NCBI RefSeq assembly: GCF_032854445.1
Contig: NC_088300.1
Coordinates: 46,600,984 to 46,664,983, forward strand
Reading direction: 5' to 3'
From: Liolophura sinensis
Lineage: Eukaryota > Mollusca > Polyplacophora > Chitonida > Chitonidae
Length of the DNA: 64,000 nt
This document shows, piece by piece, positions 13,701 through 26,200 of the stretch (position 1 is its first letter; the number at the start of each line of letters is the position of its first letter). The position numbers and the translations under genes are program-made. The notes under the pieces were generated by a model. That model searched no databases. It was not told the origin of the DNA and saw only the letters and a list, made by a program, of their open reading frames with translations.

Positions 13701-16700
13701 CTCTGTTCCTCTCTGGAGTAAACAAATCGGTCAGGCATCCTTTAAGTCTACTCCATGGGGTGTTGTCTCTGTCTGGCCTGTGCCCCTATTATACCCATCC
13801 CGGTTACACAAACCCCCGTCAAAACTATATCCCAGCCCAACACAGACACATGAAACTTTCTGGAAACTTAGCGAAGTTTCTGTTGGTTGCCAGCCACCAC
13901 CTTATCCAACGCCCTTGTCCTGCACGCCTTAGGCTGGGATACCCAGTACAGCTATGCTGTTGCACACGCTAGCAATCACCCTATGAATATGTTCTGGCAT
14001 GTCAGCAAATATTCTTTGGGACTCTAGCGGCCAGGAGGGGATCAGCATTTCTACAATTTAGTGTTTGGGCATGAACATCACTCATCAACAGTCATTTGCT
14101 CAAAAGTTCCACGATTAATATTCGACCGGCTCACGTCATCTCATGTTTGACCTAAACAATGGTTGACAACAGGGTGAGAGTGAGCTACACGTGCTTGTTG
14201 AATTATTAAGCTGTGCTGAGAGTGGCATCACCTGACACGAGGCCCCCTCCGTGGCTCATCTGCCATTGGAGCCATTGTCTCGCGGCTGAGCAAGATCCGA
14301 CTCTCCAGTCACAGAAACCCGATCATGGCCGCACAAAGCCAGATCCTTTGGCAACCAAATGGATCTGATACACACCACCTCTCCCAAGGTTAATTTACTT
14401 CTCTTTAATCTCGCAAAGCAATTTATCCTTCCATGTGTCCAAAGAAATATTAAAAATAAATAACACAGAAAGAAAACAATTAATGAGTGCATTATAATTC
14501 ATTTCTACACCACCAATGGTTTGGAAGAATTGCAGAATTTGTGGCAAGACTGGTAACATGAAACCATGAAAGACAGAAGTACAAATTATTGAAGACCCTC
14601 CTCACCCCTTACCCCCTGCCCCTAAAGAAAACCCCAGTAAGTGAGAAAATAGACCATTTAATTGTATACATAGTTACAGTAAACTTTGAAATCCTGCATA
14701 TCATGATATCAATGATGTCAATGATACAGGGGTTCCTACAGCCATATATGGAGAGGAGAAAAACATTATAGTCAGTTTTTCTGCTGGTTTTGACAGGACA
14801 TTGCAGTGTAGCAACAAATATTTGGAAAACGATGCCCAAACATATTGGCATTTCATGATACCCAATTGTAACTAATATAATTACCTTAATACATCGCTGC
14901 ACAGATTTTTTAAAATTAAAATGCCACTTCCTATGGTATGTATGCAATGCAATGCACTGATTTAAAACTTGCCCACAGGCCATTACTGGCTAAGCTGCAC
15001 AAAATGTTGTTGTTGAATATCACAACCTCTTGACCTATGTAGATCCAGTGTTTCAAGCCAGGCCTGGATGATAAACCTGCCATTTTACACAATGAAATAT
15101 GCCAGGTACTGGCCCAGGCAGTTCTTTCTCCCTATTCTCAACAGATATCTCCCTTTCTTTCTGATCAATTAAACCGTGATGTCAATCTAATCAATAGATA
15201 AACATAAACAATTCCCTGAAGTATCACACTTCCAAGTCGAAATAAATGTTGACCTGGGCCAAACAAAATATTACTGTATTTCACCTCAAGTTTAAAATGC
15301 ACTTTAGAAGCATATATACGCTTTATCTGACACTTTTGATACTAATAATTTACCAGGATCATACATCTATTTTGTATCATACCTAACTACACTAACCATT
15401 GTATGTAGCATACACACAGTAAAGGAACAGTGTAAGGCTGTTCCATACTTACATCTACATTTATAAAACAGTGAATTACCTCCCTTATCCTGCAAAACTT
15501 TGTCCTTCCACTACACTATTAGCAAACACACGAATTATTCATTACCTTTTTTGTTCATCCCTGGAGTTATTACAAAAATTATTCTATTCATCTATGAGGT
15601 GGAGCCTCTTGATTCATACCTTTAATTCTCATGAATGACATAAAATGTACCTTATCATTACACCTAAGGCAAACACACAAAATTATCTCAAGAGCTCTTT
15701 TGCCTTCCGTTCACATGTTGTTTCCCAGCACCTCTTTACATTTCACATTAACAGTTACCTAACCCACAAGATCACTACATGGGGTCCAAGCCCTACCACA
15801 GACCAGCACCCATGCACAAGTGGAAGATAAAGGTAAAAATGTTTCTACATACTTAAGTGCTAATATTCTTTGGCTGAAAGGACTGGAGCTTATTGGTTGT
15901 CATGATACATGAGCTCACATAATCAACCATCTATCAAATTTTCATGCACTTCTCTGTAGTCTTTCATTTAATATTATCTTTACTAAGTCTACACATCAGA
16001 TAAATAAAGCAGATTTTACCAACAGCCAGACATCCGAATTAAAAAAAAAGGTAGTAAATACTGGCTTGTTCTTCAGTGTTATCATTCTATCATATCATCT
16101 CATAAAATACTTAGGACATATTAAAGCTTATACTACTTTTATAAGACTGTCAGAATCAGTTGTTTTAATTAGATGAGAAACTACCCAGAAGCTCTTCCCC
16201 TGACAAGCTATAGAATACAAAACATTCTCTATTACAACACATAAAATTCAACAAATATGAAGAATATATGAAAGGTCCAAAGATAAAATACTACTCCCAA
16301 GCTTTTATCTCAGAGCAAAGACGAAAGAGTCTGCCAAATGAAGAAGAATTTATAAGCATCAGGACTGCCACAAACAAAACACTTGCATGCAATGTTCGGC
16401 TGAAAGGCTGTTCATATTAAAAATACATTTATTTATGTATGTTCTTATAAAAGGTTTGACTAATAAAGTGATACAATTTAGGAACAGGATGTTCATTCAC
16501 AAAGATGTTCAGTGAACATAATGCCTGGATGAGAGGCAATTCAAACTTCAAGAACCAGCAAAAAAAAACAAGTGAAACCATAAACAAATAGATACATTAG
16601 AAGATTAAAGACAGATGTGACAGGAGCTTTCTAATTTAATTCACTTATTAATAAAATAATCAGATAACTCTTGTATTTGATTTAAAATTTCAGCCATGAA

Positions 16701-16796
16701 CAAATTACTCATTTTGTTAAATTGTGAGCGTTCTACTAGAACTTTGAAAGGTTTCTACACCTACTGTGAAAAAAAAGGCATGAAAAGCATTATTAC
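4730..16796. other. Long gene-poor stretch with GC-richer islands
   Basis: No coding gene, RNA gene or large transposon was recognised. AT-rich filler alternates with less AT-rich, more complex islands, for example about 5540-5900, 9520-9640, 10540-11100, 11930-12160, 13250-14000 and 14000-14400. The islands carry homeodomain-type TAAT cores and an octamer-like ATGCAAATTAG (about 9601-9611). Such islands are compatible with cis-regulatory sequence, but no conservation data are available here. A 12-bp inverted repeat, ACATATGTACCT, lies at 6349-6360 and 6391-6402. Confidence 0.4.
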
Positions 16797-17290
16797 GCTA
16801 TGTACCTGAATGGGGGTAACTATGGAAATACAAGTAATTCATCAGACTGTCATTATTATCAAGCATGTAGATATTTAGATGACATGAAGATACACATTTC
16901 CCTACAGTTTCGGGGAAATTGGTGCAATACTGTAGCAGGAGTTCTGTTGCATGGGCGAAACCAATGACCTTGGGAATCCATTATTACATTAAGTACCTGG
17001 ACAGGAGTAATTATGAAAAAATAAGTTAATGTTTAACTAAACTTAAACATGGAAAAGTTTCGATGATAGGAAAGATGTATGCTAATTAAGTTTCTTGGAA
17101 ATAGGTTCAGTACTTTAGAAAGGACTGCGTGGACAAAATCCAAAAACACGGAAAAGCACCATTTCACAGTCCTAACTGATGGTAATTATGAAAATAATTA
17201 CCTGATTGTCATTAAAATTAAGCATGCACGAATTCAGATGACAGGCAAGATGTACGGTTAGTTTTATCAAAATCAGCTAGGGACGAGGGC
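16797..17290. repeat. Three diverged tandem copies of a ~185-bp repeat
   Basis: Copies begin near 16797, 16986 and 17166. Shared landmarks in the first and third copies are GGTAAYTATGRAAATA, a GTCATTA...AAGCATG segment and CAGATGACA or TAGATGACATGAAGAT. The second copy shares ATTACATTAAGTACCTGG...TAATTATGAAAA with the first. Divergence is high, so the array is old. The family was not identified. Confidence 0.65.
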
Positions 17291-17602
17291 TTCTAAAAAA
17301 ACAAAAAAGGCTTAACCTTCAATCCATGTATGAGAGTGTATTATACAGGAGTTGAAAAAAACCTAACCGAACACTGACACTTCCTCCCTCTCCCAATTCC
17401 TCTCCTTACTTTATACAAGCGAGCTAAAGTTACATTTTATGACCTTCACTTGCCTATAAAAATGCAGTTTTTGAGTGAGTTTTTCAAGGCAAATACAGTA
17501 ATGAGCATATCTGTCTCAACATGCAAATTAACATGAATATGTAAGAATATGATGTCACATTTACTTTAAAACATTGTACAAAAGATTGTAGAATCTTTCT
17601 CG

Positions 17603-17834
17603 AGGCCTCCGTGGCTCAGTTGGTTATCGCGCTAGCACAGCGTAATGACCCAGGAGTCTCTCACCAATGCGGTCGCTGTGAGTTCAAGTCCAGCTCATGC
17701 TGGTTTCCTCTCCAGCCGTATGTGGGAGGGTCTGCAACAACCTGCGGATAGTTGTGGGTTGCCCCCGGGCTCTGCCCGGTTTGCTCCCACCATAATGCTG
17801 GGCGCCGTCGTATAAGTGAAATATTCTTGAGTAA
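17603..17834 (+). mobile_element. tRNA-derived SINE, best-preserved copy
   Basis: A RNA polymerase III type composite element. The tRNA-like head carries an A-box match TGGCTCAGTTGG (17612-17623) and a B-box-like GAGTTCAAGTCC (17680-17691). The centre reads TCATGCTGGTTTCCTCTCCAG...GGGTTGCCCCCGGGCTCTGCC. The 3' module is CCCACCATAATGCTGG...CGTATAAGTGAAATATTCTTGAGTA. The tail is short and lacks the AAATAAATAAAT end seen in other copies, so it may be 3'-truncated. SINEs encode no protein and rely on a LINE partner for mobility. No such partner was seen in this window. The 3' module resembles domains I recall from mollusc SINEs, but the family name was not verified. Confidence 0.92.
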
Positions 17835-20150
17835 GCAAAGGATGTCTTAATTTTCTTATTCAGAGCCAAAAACCAGCACTATGAGACTAAATCTATACCA
17901 TGACCTGTTCAATTTTGCATGATACTTTGGTAATTAAACAAGAAGGACATATTTATTGTCTGAAAGAGGTCAAATATTCATGAATGTCTCTGTCTGGAGG
18001 GATGTAAAATTCATGGAAAGACGGCACAAGCCAAGAGCTTTGGGCCAATTTTTGCCTGGATTAATCACTGCCGAGCCAGAGATACAGGGAAACTGTCTTC
18101 GTATGTACCTGTTGGTGGTTGTACAAGTATAGTACAACAATCACATGGACTATCACGTATCTTAACATGTCAGCTCAAAAGACTACCCGTAAAATCCATC
18201 CTATCTTTTCATGCTATTCATGTTTCAGCCTATGAATCCTGTTTGTCAGTTTGTTTTTTTTCTCCCTCATATTTTGGAGATTAGAAGAAAGTTACATTAG
18301 GAAGCACTAGTGACAAAAACAGTATGAAATATTCGTATTTTAAGCAATCTTTTAATGTGCTTGCAGGAAGCTGATTCTTCATGGAACGAGTGCGTAACAG
18401 GTTCTTAATCTACCATGGAGTCAAATTATGCCATGTTAGCCTTGTTACAGGATACATGAAACTGAGGGATTTTATTTCTTAATAAATAGCTTAGGATGTG
18501 TTTTATCACATGAAAGTACAAAAAAGCGTCTCAGCTTTCCTCTTGGGGCATACAAAATGGCTTTAAACTATAGTTTTCCTATTGAACCCAGCCGTCAGCG
18601 TGCAAATTAAGTGGTGATGCCGACAGTCATAGATGTCAACACAAATTTGTGAGTGGAGAGTGTGAAAGGTGGGCACTAAGCTGGTGTTGTATTCAGAGTT
18701 TGTTCATTTCAAAAATTTTCTGATCTTTGAAGGAACATATCCAAAAAATAGAGGGGGTTATTAAGGGGTTATCTTTATTTAATTTTTTTTTTCTTGGCAT
18801 TTTCTTTGCATACCTTTGCAGTGCCTTTTTAAGTATACTTTAAAGATGTATTTTTTTTTTTTACAGATGTTGAGAAGTATACTATGCATGTGTAGATCAT
18901 ATGTACAAATTGAGATCTGTTTACCTTTTAAAAAAACAATAGTCGGTTTACTAAGGCTTTCTACTTTAAAAAGGCTTTAAAAAGAACCAAAAAGAAAGAA
19001 AAGCTTATTTCTTAGGTCTGGAAAAGCCATGAGCATAAGGGAAATTTACTAAAGTATCACAAAGAAGCATTCTTTATTTGCTTATCCACACCAAAAAATT
19101 TGATTCACACAGTTAAATTTAATTCTGAGAATTTACTAACATACAGGTCAAACATTCAAAGACAAAATAAAACATGGTATTGCCATTACCTTACAATTAA
19201 GCTAGATTATACATGTATGCGGCCTGGGAATGTCTAGATATTTTTCATTCAATATATATGAAATAAGTAACCTGTGGGTTTAAAGAAAAATATATAAGTG
19301 TACTTTAAGACTTATACAGTATTTTTACAATTAAAAAAAAAAAAACAAGTACATTTCTTAATTTGACAGCTATTAACAAAAATTATTTAACAAAACGTAA
19401 ATTTTCCTTGTTTTTTTTTTCTTTTGTTTTTTAATGTTTGAAATAATGTGGATAGTCTGCACCTTAGGGCCAGACAATATAAGGTACCTCTAAAGGGAAA
19501 TGGTCATTACATGATTATTGCTAAATGTTGCTTATAAGTTTCTGGTTACAAATTAGCACAGTCAGCAAATAAACTATCAAGTGACAAAAGCTTATGTTCT
19601 AACGAGCCCGAGAGACTGAAATTAATCTCAGATCTGCGTCTGTTAACAAAGCCTTGGGCACATTTGTCAGACAAACTACCCGCAATCTCGGTGCTCGCTT
19701 GACAGCTACCTTCAAGCATGACACAACTGATTAGGCTTATAAGCAGGTAGATTCTGCCACAGGTAAGAGAACGTGGTGATGTATCACCAGGTGAAACACT
19801 TAGATCAAAAAATGAATGACAGGTAAAGAATAGATAACTAGGTAAAAGGTAGCTATCAACAATCAGAACTTATCTTGGATGCCAAAACATATCCCCCATT
19901 TCCTGCCAAAACTTTTCATAATAAGTCATCATTGGGCAGAAGAAAGTTTTAAGTGGAAGTTTACCACACTCCATACCTTGAGTGTAAAAGCAATTAAACT
20001 TGTTGATTCGACTGTAATATGAAAAAGCAGTACCGGTGCTTAGATACATTTTATAAGTGTGGAACCCAATGTGCTCTTGATAATTAATTGTGAATGCAAC
20101 TGGCAAATTCCACACAATGATTTATTTATTTGATTGGTTTATTTACTTTA
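17835..20150. other. Unique non-coding DNA with poly-A/T tracts
   Basis: No gene was recognised. The interval holds many short poly-A and poly-T runs and one GC-richer island at about 19600-19830. That island has TGACAG motifs (about 19703 and 19815), a core bound by TALE-class homeodomain factors. Any regulatory role is inference. Confidence 0.4.
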
Positions 20151-20387
20151 TTTGTTTGATTGGTGTTTTATGCCGTACTCAAGAATATTTCACTTATACG
20201 ACGGCTGCCAGCATTGTGGTGGGAGGAAACCGAGCAGAGCCCGGTGGAAACCCACGACCATCCGGAGGTTGCTGACAGACCTTCCCGAGTACGGCCGGAG
20301 AAGAAGAACTCGCAGCAACCGCATTGGTGAGAGACTCCTGGGTCACTGCGCTGTGCTAGCGCGCTAAGCAACTGAGCACAAGAGATC
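20151..20387 (-). mobile_element. tRNA-derived SINE with an internal deletion
   Basis: A reverse-strand copy of the 17603-17834 family. Read on the plus strand, it starts with the tail-side GATTGGTGTTTTATGCCGTACTC, then AAGAATATTTCACTTATACG, and ends at the tRNA-like head near 20370-20387. It is well preserved, but compared with the 17.6-kb copy it lacks about 19 bp between GCGAGTTC and CTTCTCCGGCCGTA. That loss breaks the B box and the adjacent TCATGCTGG segment. The A box (GTGCTCAGTTGC) is recognisable but altered. A T-rich TTTATTTATTTGATTGG tract precedes it, consistent with the reverse complement of an AAATAAATA tail. Confidence 0.92.
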
Positions 20388-20393
20388 CCATAT

Positions 20394-20560
20394 TTGATTG
20401 GTGTTTTACGTCGTACTCAAGAATATTTCACTTATAATACAGCGGCCAGCATTATGGTGGGTGGAAAACCATCTGCACGTTCCACACAATGGGATCAAAG
20501 TGTGTGCCATAACTGGCAGAAGGCAACTGACCTCCACTGACCTTCCAACAAGACCACCCA
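20394..20560 (-). mobile_element. Second SINE copy, 5' part decayed
   Basis: It lies directly behind the SINE at 20151-20387, in the same orientation. The 3' module is clear (GATTGGTGTTTTACGTCGTA, AAGAATATTTCACTTATAATA, CCAGCATTATGGTGG). Beyond about 20465 the similarity fades, with only weak resemblance around the ACTGACCTTCC stretch. It is a 5'-truncated or heavily decayed copy. Confidence 0.85.
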
Positions 20561-20599
20561 ACTGGCTATACATACATTGTTGATGGCTTATTTACACCA

Positions 20600-23009
20600 A
20601 GTTTCCAAGAAGAGTGGAGGCAAAGGAATCTGGGTGAGTCGCTGTCTAAGGCTGGAAAAATGAACCTAGGTTTGCTGGTTCAAAACCATCAGGCAAATCC
20701 TAAAAAATCCAAGTTTGCATTTAACTGCAATCCGCAGGGTGAAAAAGTTTCCTTTTAAAAATGAAAATGGAGAAAAGTTTCTGTACCTGTCATCTGCGTG
20801 TATAGTTTCTGTACTTTCATGCAGACATTGGAGTTTTTACAGAGGATATGCATGCCTTTTTTCAAAAACTTTATTACTTTAAACATATGTATCATAGGTA
20901 AAATGCATGAGATCCATAAATCTGTCAGGTGAAAGCTTGGCAGATTACCTCCTGCTTAGTATACATACAGCACTGTTTATTTTCCAGTTCCTGTTTTTTT
21001 CGCACCTTAAAAACCTAGACATCTTCCTGATACTTTGATGTGTTTACTGCACATTTGTAACACATAGCAATATTCTATTCACACAAAAACACAACTTACA
21101 AATCTGAAAAAGTTCACATTTTCTGTCATCTGCAGATTATTGTTAATAAAATAGTGCACATTAAACATGAAGCTGACAGCTTAAGTGTACTGACAGATGA
21201 CATCTTGATAAAATGCCTCATAAAAGGACACATGTTTTACCAAGGTCTCAATACTCTCATACATCTATGTCACAGTGTGCCATTTTCAAAGAAAAACATA
21301 AGCATAACCTGACCAAGCTTGGCACTGAGAAAGAAACCTGTGATAAATTTTTAATGGCTTGTAAAAACCAAAAAAATCCAGAAAATCGTTCATATAAAAA
21401 AACACCCATCCAGGTCTATCGATATAATGGACCTTTCACACCAGGAATGAGCATTTTTTCTCCTGCATTAAAAATCTGTGCTAATCCGTCAATACAGTTA
21501 AAATGATAGCACTTTATTGGTGTAGTTCTCAAGAGAGCGATGTCCCATCCAATAAGTCCTTACAATTCACAAGGCTTTCGGCATTGCTCAATCGTCTATG
21601 AGAGTTGAATGGTCGCCAGACGATGACCAATTGATTACGGCACACTCTCAGTCGCCATCAGGCTATAGGACTCAGCCAACAACTATCAGGCCATTCAACG
21701 GTGCTCAGACGATATCTGAAAGAGCATATGTCCATGTCTGATTCAACAGCTACACTTCTGTGTACCAGTTCTCAAACATTAGAGTTTACACAGTCCCATC
21801 TACCCTCTCCATCTGGTCGGCTCGTCTAATAGCACACAACTCAAAGTCAAAGTGAGCCTGTGTTACGAATGTTTTCCTACATAACCCAGTACACCAAAAA
21901 TACCAAAGCAATAAATGACATTATGCCCTTCCAGGCCATTAGGGTTTACCACAAACATGGTACTGAGTGTTTCACAATGAAGCTGATGACAATATACATG
22001 TATTACAGCATGTAGGATGCAATAATTTCCTCAGCTTTAACTAAAAATCATATTTCGGGCCATGACCAAAAATTATATCTACCAAATACATTGAAGCATA
22101 TAACGTACTGTATTCTACCTGACGTTTATCAGTTTTCAGGTGATACATTTTGCTTGATTCTGATTGATTTATCCATCTTACATGCATAGGCCATTTTAAA
22201 AACTTTTGTACGGTTTTATTAATTTATCGGAAAAACTTAAATGTTGGCATCAAAAGTTTCATTTTAAGGAATTTGTAAGCTTGTAAAAGTGCATTTTTAC
22301 ATACCAAATTTTAGGTGAACTACACTAGTTCCAGTTTCACATCTACAGTATAAGCGAATATAAATTTATCAATGCCTAAATTAATATTCATGTAGGGTTT
22401 CTAGTTATATAAGTTCAAACCAAATCCACATTTTCCCTATGTGTAGTTTGGATACTTAAATTTCAAATGAACTTAAAAAATGCTACACACAAATTCAGTG
22501 GCAAGCAACAGTATAAAGATTAACTTTATCACAAAAATTCAATCCAATCACAGTTAAGGCTAAACAATTACCCATGAGCAGAAGTTTAATTGAGTATGAT
22601 AACTATTTTCTTAGTAATGACTGTTTCCTTATAAATATGTTATATGTAATATGCAATGTAACACAAAATTGTTAACATTTCCAGTTAAAACTTCAGTCAG
22701 AGAAGTTTTGTTATTCCAAAGTAAAATTACACAAAAAGCACAAAGAATAATCCATCGATGGCATTCTAATTGTTAACAAATGTAAGAGTATAAGCAAGAA
22801 TATCAGTGAAATGTGAAGACATGACCAACAATTTCCTTTTCATAATTCGTTTTTATCTAGTTTCAAGTACAAAGCAAAGGTCAATACTTTTATGCGTTTC
22901 TGAATTTTTTTCTTACTACTACCAATTTCTAAGGTTTTAGTGCCTATTTTGCGAGTCTCAGAAGATGATGTTGACAATTTTTTTGTCCTTGTTACTTTCG
23001 CATGATATT
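20600..23009. other. Unique AT-rich non-coding DNA
   Basis: No gene was recognised. An imperfect inverted repeat lies at 21591-21713 (see findings). Confidence 0.4.
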
Positions 23010-23251
23010 ATATAAGCAAGAAGGCAGCTGAGGTACAGCCATTAATAAGGCTGCAATCTGAGCAGTTTTTGACATTATTCCCAACAAAATGTCATTGTCA
23101 CATAAGGTAATTTTATATGGAAGTATCAAAGACTTGCTTCCATACAAATTACCTGATGTGACAATGGCAATTTTTCAAGAACAACGTCAAAAGCCGTTGT
23201 GAATGTAGCATTATTTATGGCTATACCTCAGCTGTGTTCTTGCTTATATAA
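23010..23251. mobile_element. Near-palindromic MITE-like element
   Basis: Termini are TTATATAAGCAAGAA at 23010-23024 and its exact reverse complement at 23237-23251. Pairing continues inward almost to the centre. Matching blocks include CAGCTGAGGTA / TACCTCAGCTG, AGCCAT / ATGGCT, CATTGTCACAT / ATGTGACAATG and GGTAATTT / AAATTACC. The unpaired centre is only a few bases around 23126-23131. There is no coding capacity, as expected for a miniature inverted-repeat element moved in trans by a DNA transposase. No convincing target-site duplication was seen, though the ends are TA-rich. A transcript would fold into a hairpin of about 115 bp. Confidence 0.85.
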
Positions 23252-26200
23252 AATCTTTGTCTTTGAGAACACTTTCATTATACAAGTGATGTTAGAAATC
23301 ATAAATCTTTTAGAACCATGGTGTCATTTCTATTCCATATAAGGTTTCCTATTAATAACTGTAAAACCTGAGAAGCATTTCTTGCTTTATATTTCTTGTA
23401 CACTGAAACCATCTACACACGATCAAAAACAATTGCATGTATCAGTATGATTTGACAAGTACATGCATCTGGTATAGTAGGTGTACAAACCATTAGGTAG
23501 TATGGGTGTTTGAAAGTTACTAATGGGGCAAAGGGCAAAAACACTGCCAGTAAGGTGATAATTATGGTTAAACCACAAGAGACCACAAGTCAACTTTGTC
23601 CTCCAGCAAACCCTACCCTGGAAACCTTTTAGCGGAGTTATATGTCAGAGAATTGACAAGATACATCTTGTGCCATTCAACTTTGGCTCCACTACAGTGC
23701 CAGAATAAATCATCTCCACCAGACAGTCCTACCATCTGTATCCCCAGTCCCAGAACCCCCCAGCACCTGCATCCGAGTTCCCAGGGCTCCCATTAGCAAG
23801 ATAGAGTAGGGGGTCCTGTGATTTACGGTGCAGGGGAACATGATAATGTCTGTCTAGGGAACTGCTGTATGCTGGGAACCCTATCTATCATATAGTATGA
23901 TCTCTTTATTATAATGTACTAGATGGGGGAAGCCAGCCAACCAACACTCCTAACAATTACTTACATGTATACAGATTGAATACATGATGTACAGGTAGCT
24001 AGGTTAATCTCTCATTGGGTATGTATAATTTCATTCTTTGGTTATGAAATAGCATTGGTTTTAACATCATTATGCGAAATTCATTCAACATTCTCGTAAT
24101 TTTCTTCCTGCAGTAGGCTGTCTTAACCCCATTGCTGCCTCACTGGAACGCCATGCTCAAATCATGTACTGGCATGATATTCCGCCCATGCATAAAATAG
24201 GCCTACTTAGTCCCCTTCTGGTGCCATGGATATGACTCAACTTAAGATTTAACCCTTAGGACTTTAGCTTCATCAGGAAGATCCTTCACCACTCCATCAT
24301 CACTGTGCAATAAACAGAGTATGTATGTTCACTGAAGAATATAAACTTGCAAAGTAAATTCAATTCAGTGTACCAAAGAAATTGAACATCTTCGTCAATT
24401 AAACTCCTTTGCCCAGCACTTTAGGTCAGAGATTGTTCACTGGTGTAATTAACCACCTTTGAAGTTAAGGCTCAGAACCAGTTTCACAAAGATGTCGTAC
24501 GTGTATGATAACACTCACCTGTAGGACAATGGTACAGTAATAATGACGTGCAAAATATCGTACGACAAATGTACAATAAACAATTTTGTTTTTACATTTT
24601 TTTTATATACCATGACATTGAAAAAGAAACAATTGATTCAAGACGTTTCAATCTGAGCTCATCAGTATGACGTCACAATACATGTGCAGTAAACTTTTAT
24701 ATTTCTACATAACGCAACACTAAGACATGACATCATATACATGCAGCTTTAACATATCTAAGTCAACTGCCATGGCCTGAGCTTGCCATTGATTGGTCTA
24801 AAATACATGACCTCTGTGGAGGAAGTAAAACAGAATGGCAGCATGAAATATGCAGTTTTTGCCACATTTTCTTCAAATTTGGGGGTAGACTTTAACACCT
24901 TCATCTCGGTGTTTGTTGTGTAACGAGGTAAAGCGGTATGGGGTTAAACCCTTAAACATAACTGTCATATATTATAATGTGCATGTATGTAATGGAGACC
25001 GATTTCTCCATGTTCAGCGACAAGTACAAAAATTGTAGTACCACCAAAACCATCATGGCACTGGATGGAGTTACAGCCTGGGTAGTGTGTTCAAGCCACT
25101 GTTGTCATGTTCCTTGACATACATATACACTCATTAACACTGCTTGTGCTAGTTTGCAGACAATAGTACTGGACGATTACCAGTTCACTTTAATCAAACA
25201 CTGACCTGATCTTAGCTGAGTGTAAGGGGAAAGATAGCTTCACAGTTAAGAGATTACCTTTGACAGAAATCCTATTAACACCTATTAATCCTATTCAAAA
25301 TGATTCAGTTATAAACGTCAGGTTGTAAATATAGATAAAACAAGATGACTTAACAACTGGGCCTCAGCTGACAGTGGCTCCATCTATATGAAAGTTAGTG
25401 TCAGCCCTAATTCTATTGATCACATGATCATCAGAGAATATTTATTTAGGTAAATGGCTATTATTACTATAATCAAAACCATCAACTGCCTAGATACAAT
25501 GTCAAGTGAGCCTTCAGTGGAAAAAGAGATGGAAGACTTTCTAGTAATATTTGAGTTAAGTTTCGAAAAGAATCATTGTTTTGGGAATCAGGGCTCCGGT
25601 GGTTTCTTGGTCCAATTCCCAAGTGGCATTCACCAGGTGGTCTAATTAGCCTTCACCCTAATGTGGCTGCTCTAGTGGCGGGTGTAAATTAAGTCTGTAC
25701 ATGGGCAGAATCCTGTCTGGCCAACATGGCAGCAGAATAGCCAAGACTCCTGATTAACTAAACCTGCCAGGTGTGACTACAAGGGGTCCTCCATCCACAC
25801 AGCCATAAACTAAGGATAAAGTTGTGCAAGTCATGTACATGTAGATCGGAGTAGTGACCACTGACCTTTGGCTCAAGAAACCAAACTCTCAGTACAGACC
25901 TAGCTGAACAGTGCATAGGTATAACGGAAACAAATATATGTGTTTTAACACAGAACTACAAGTGTGTCCAGGTAACAAAGCATAGGTATCACTGAAAGAG
26001 TGGTGACAAGGTGGCCTCCTACCAGCCATTATACATATGACAACTGGTTGACTGACCATTGGGGAATGCCTACTTAGAACGTGATACAGACGAAGACTAC
26101 CATTATAAGCACCAGGCTGCTCGAGCCCAACTGCCGATACCCCCTGTCTTGCATTACCTCATTTATCTTTTCAGAAAACATATATAGTGACAAACAGCTT

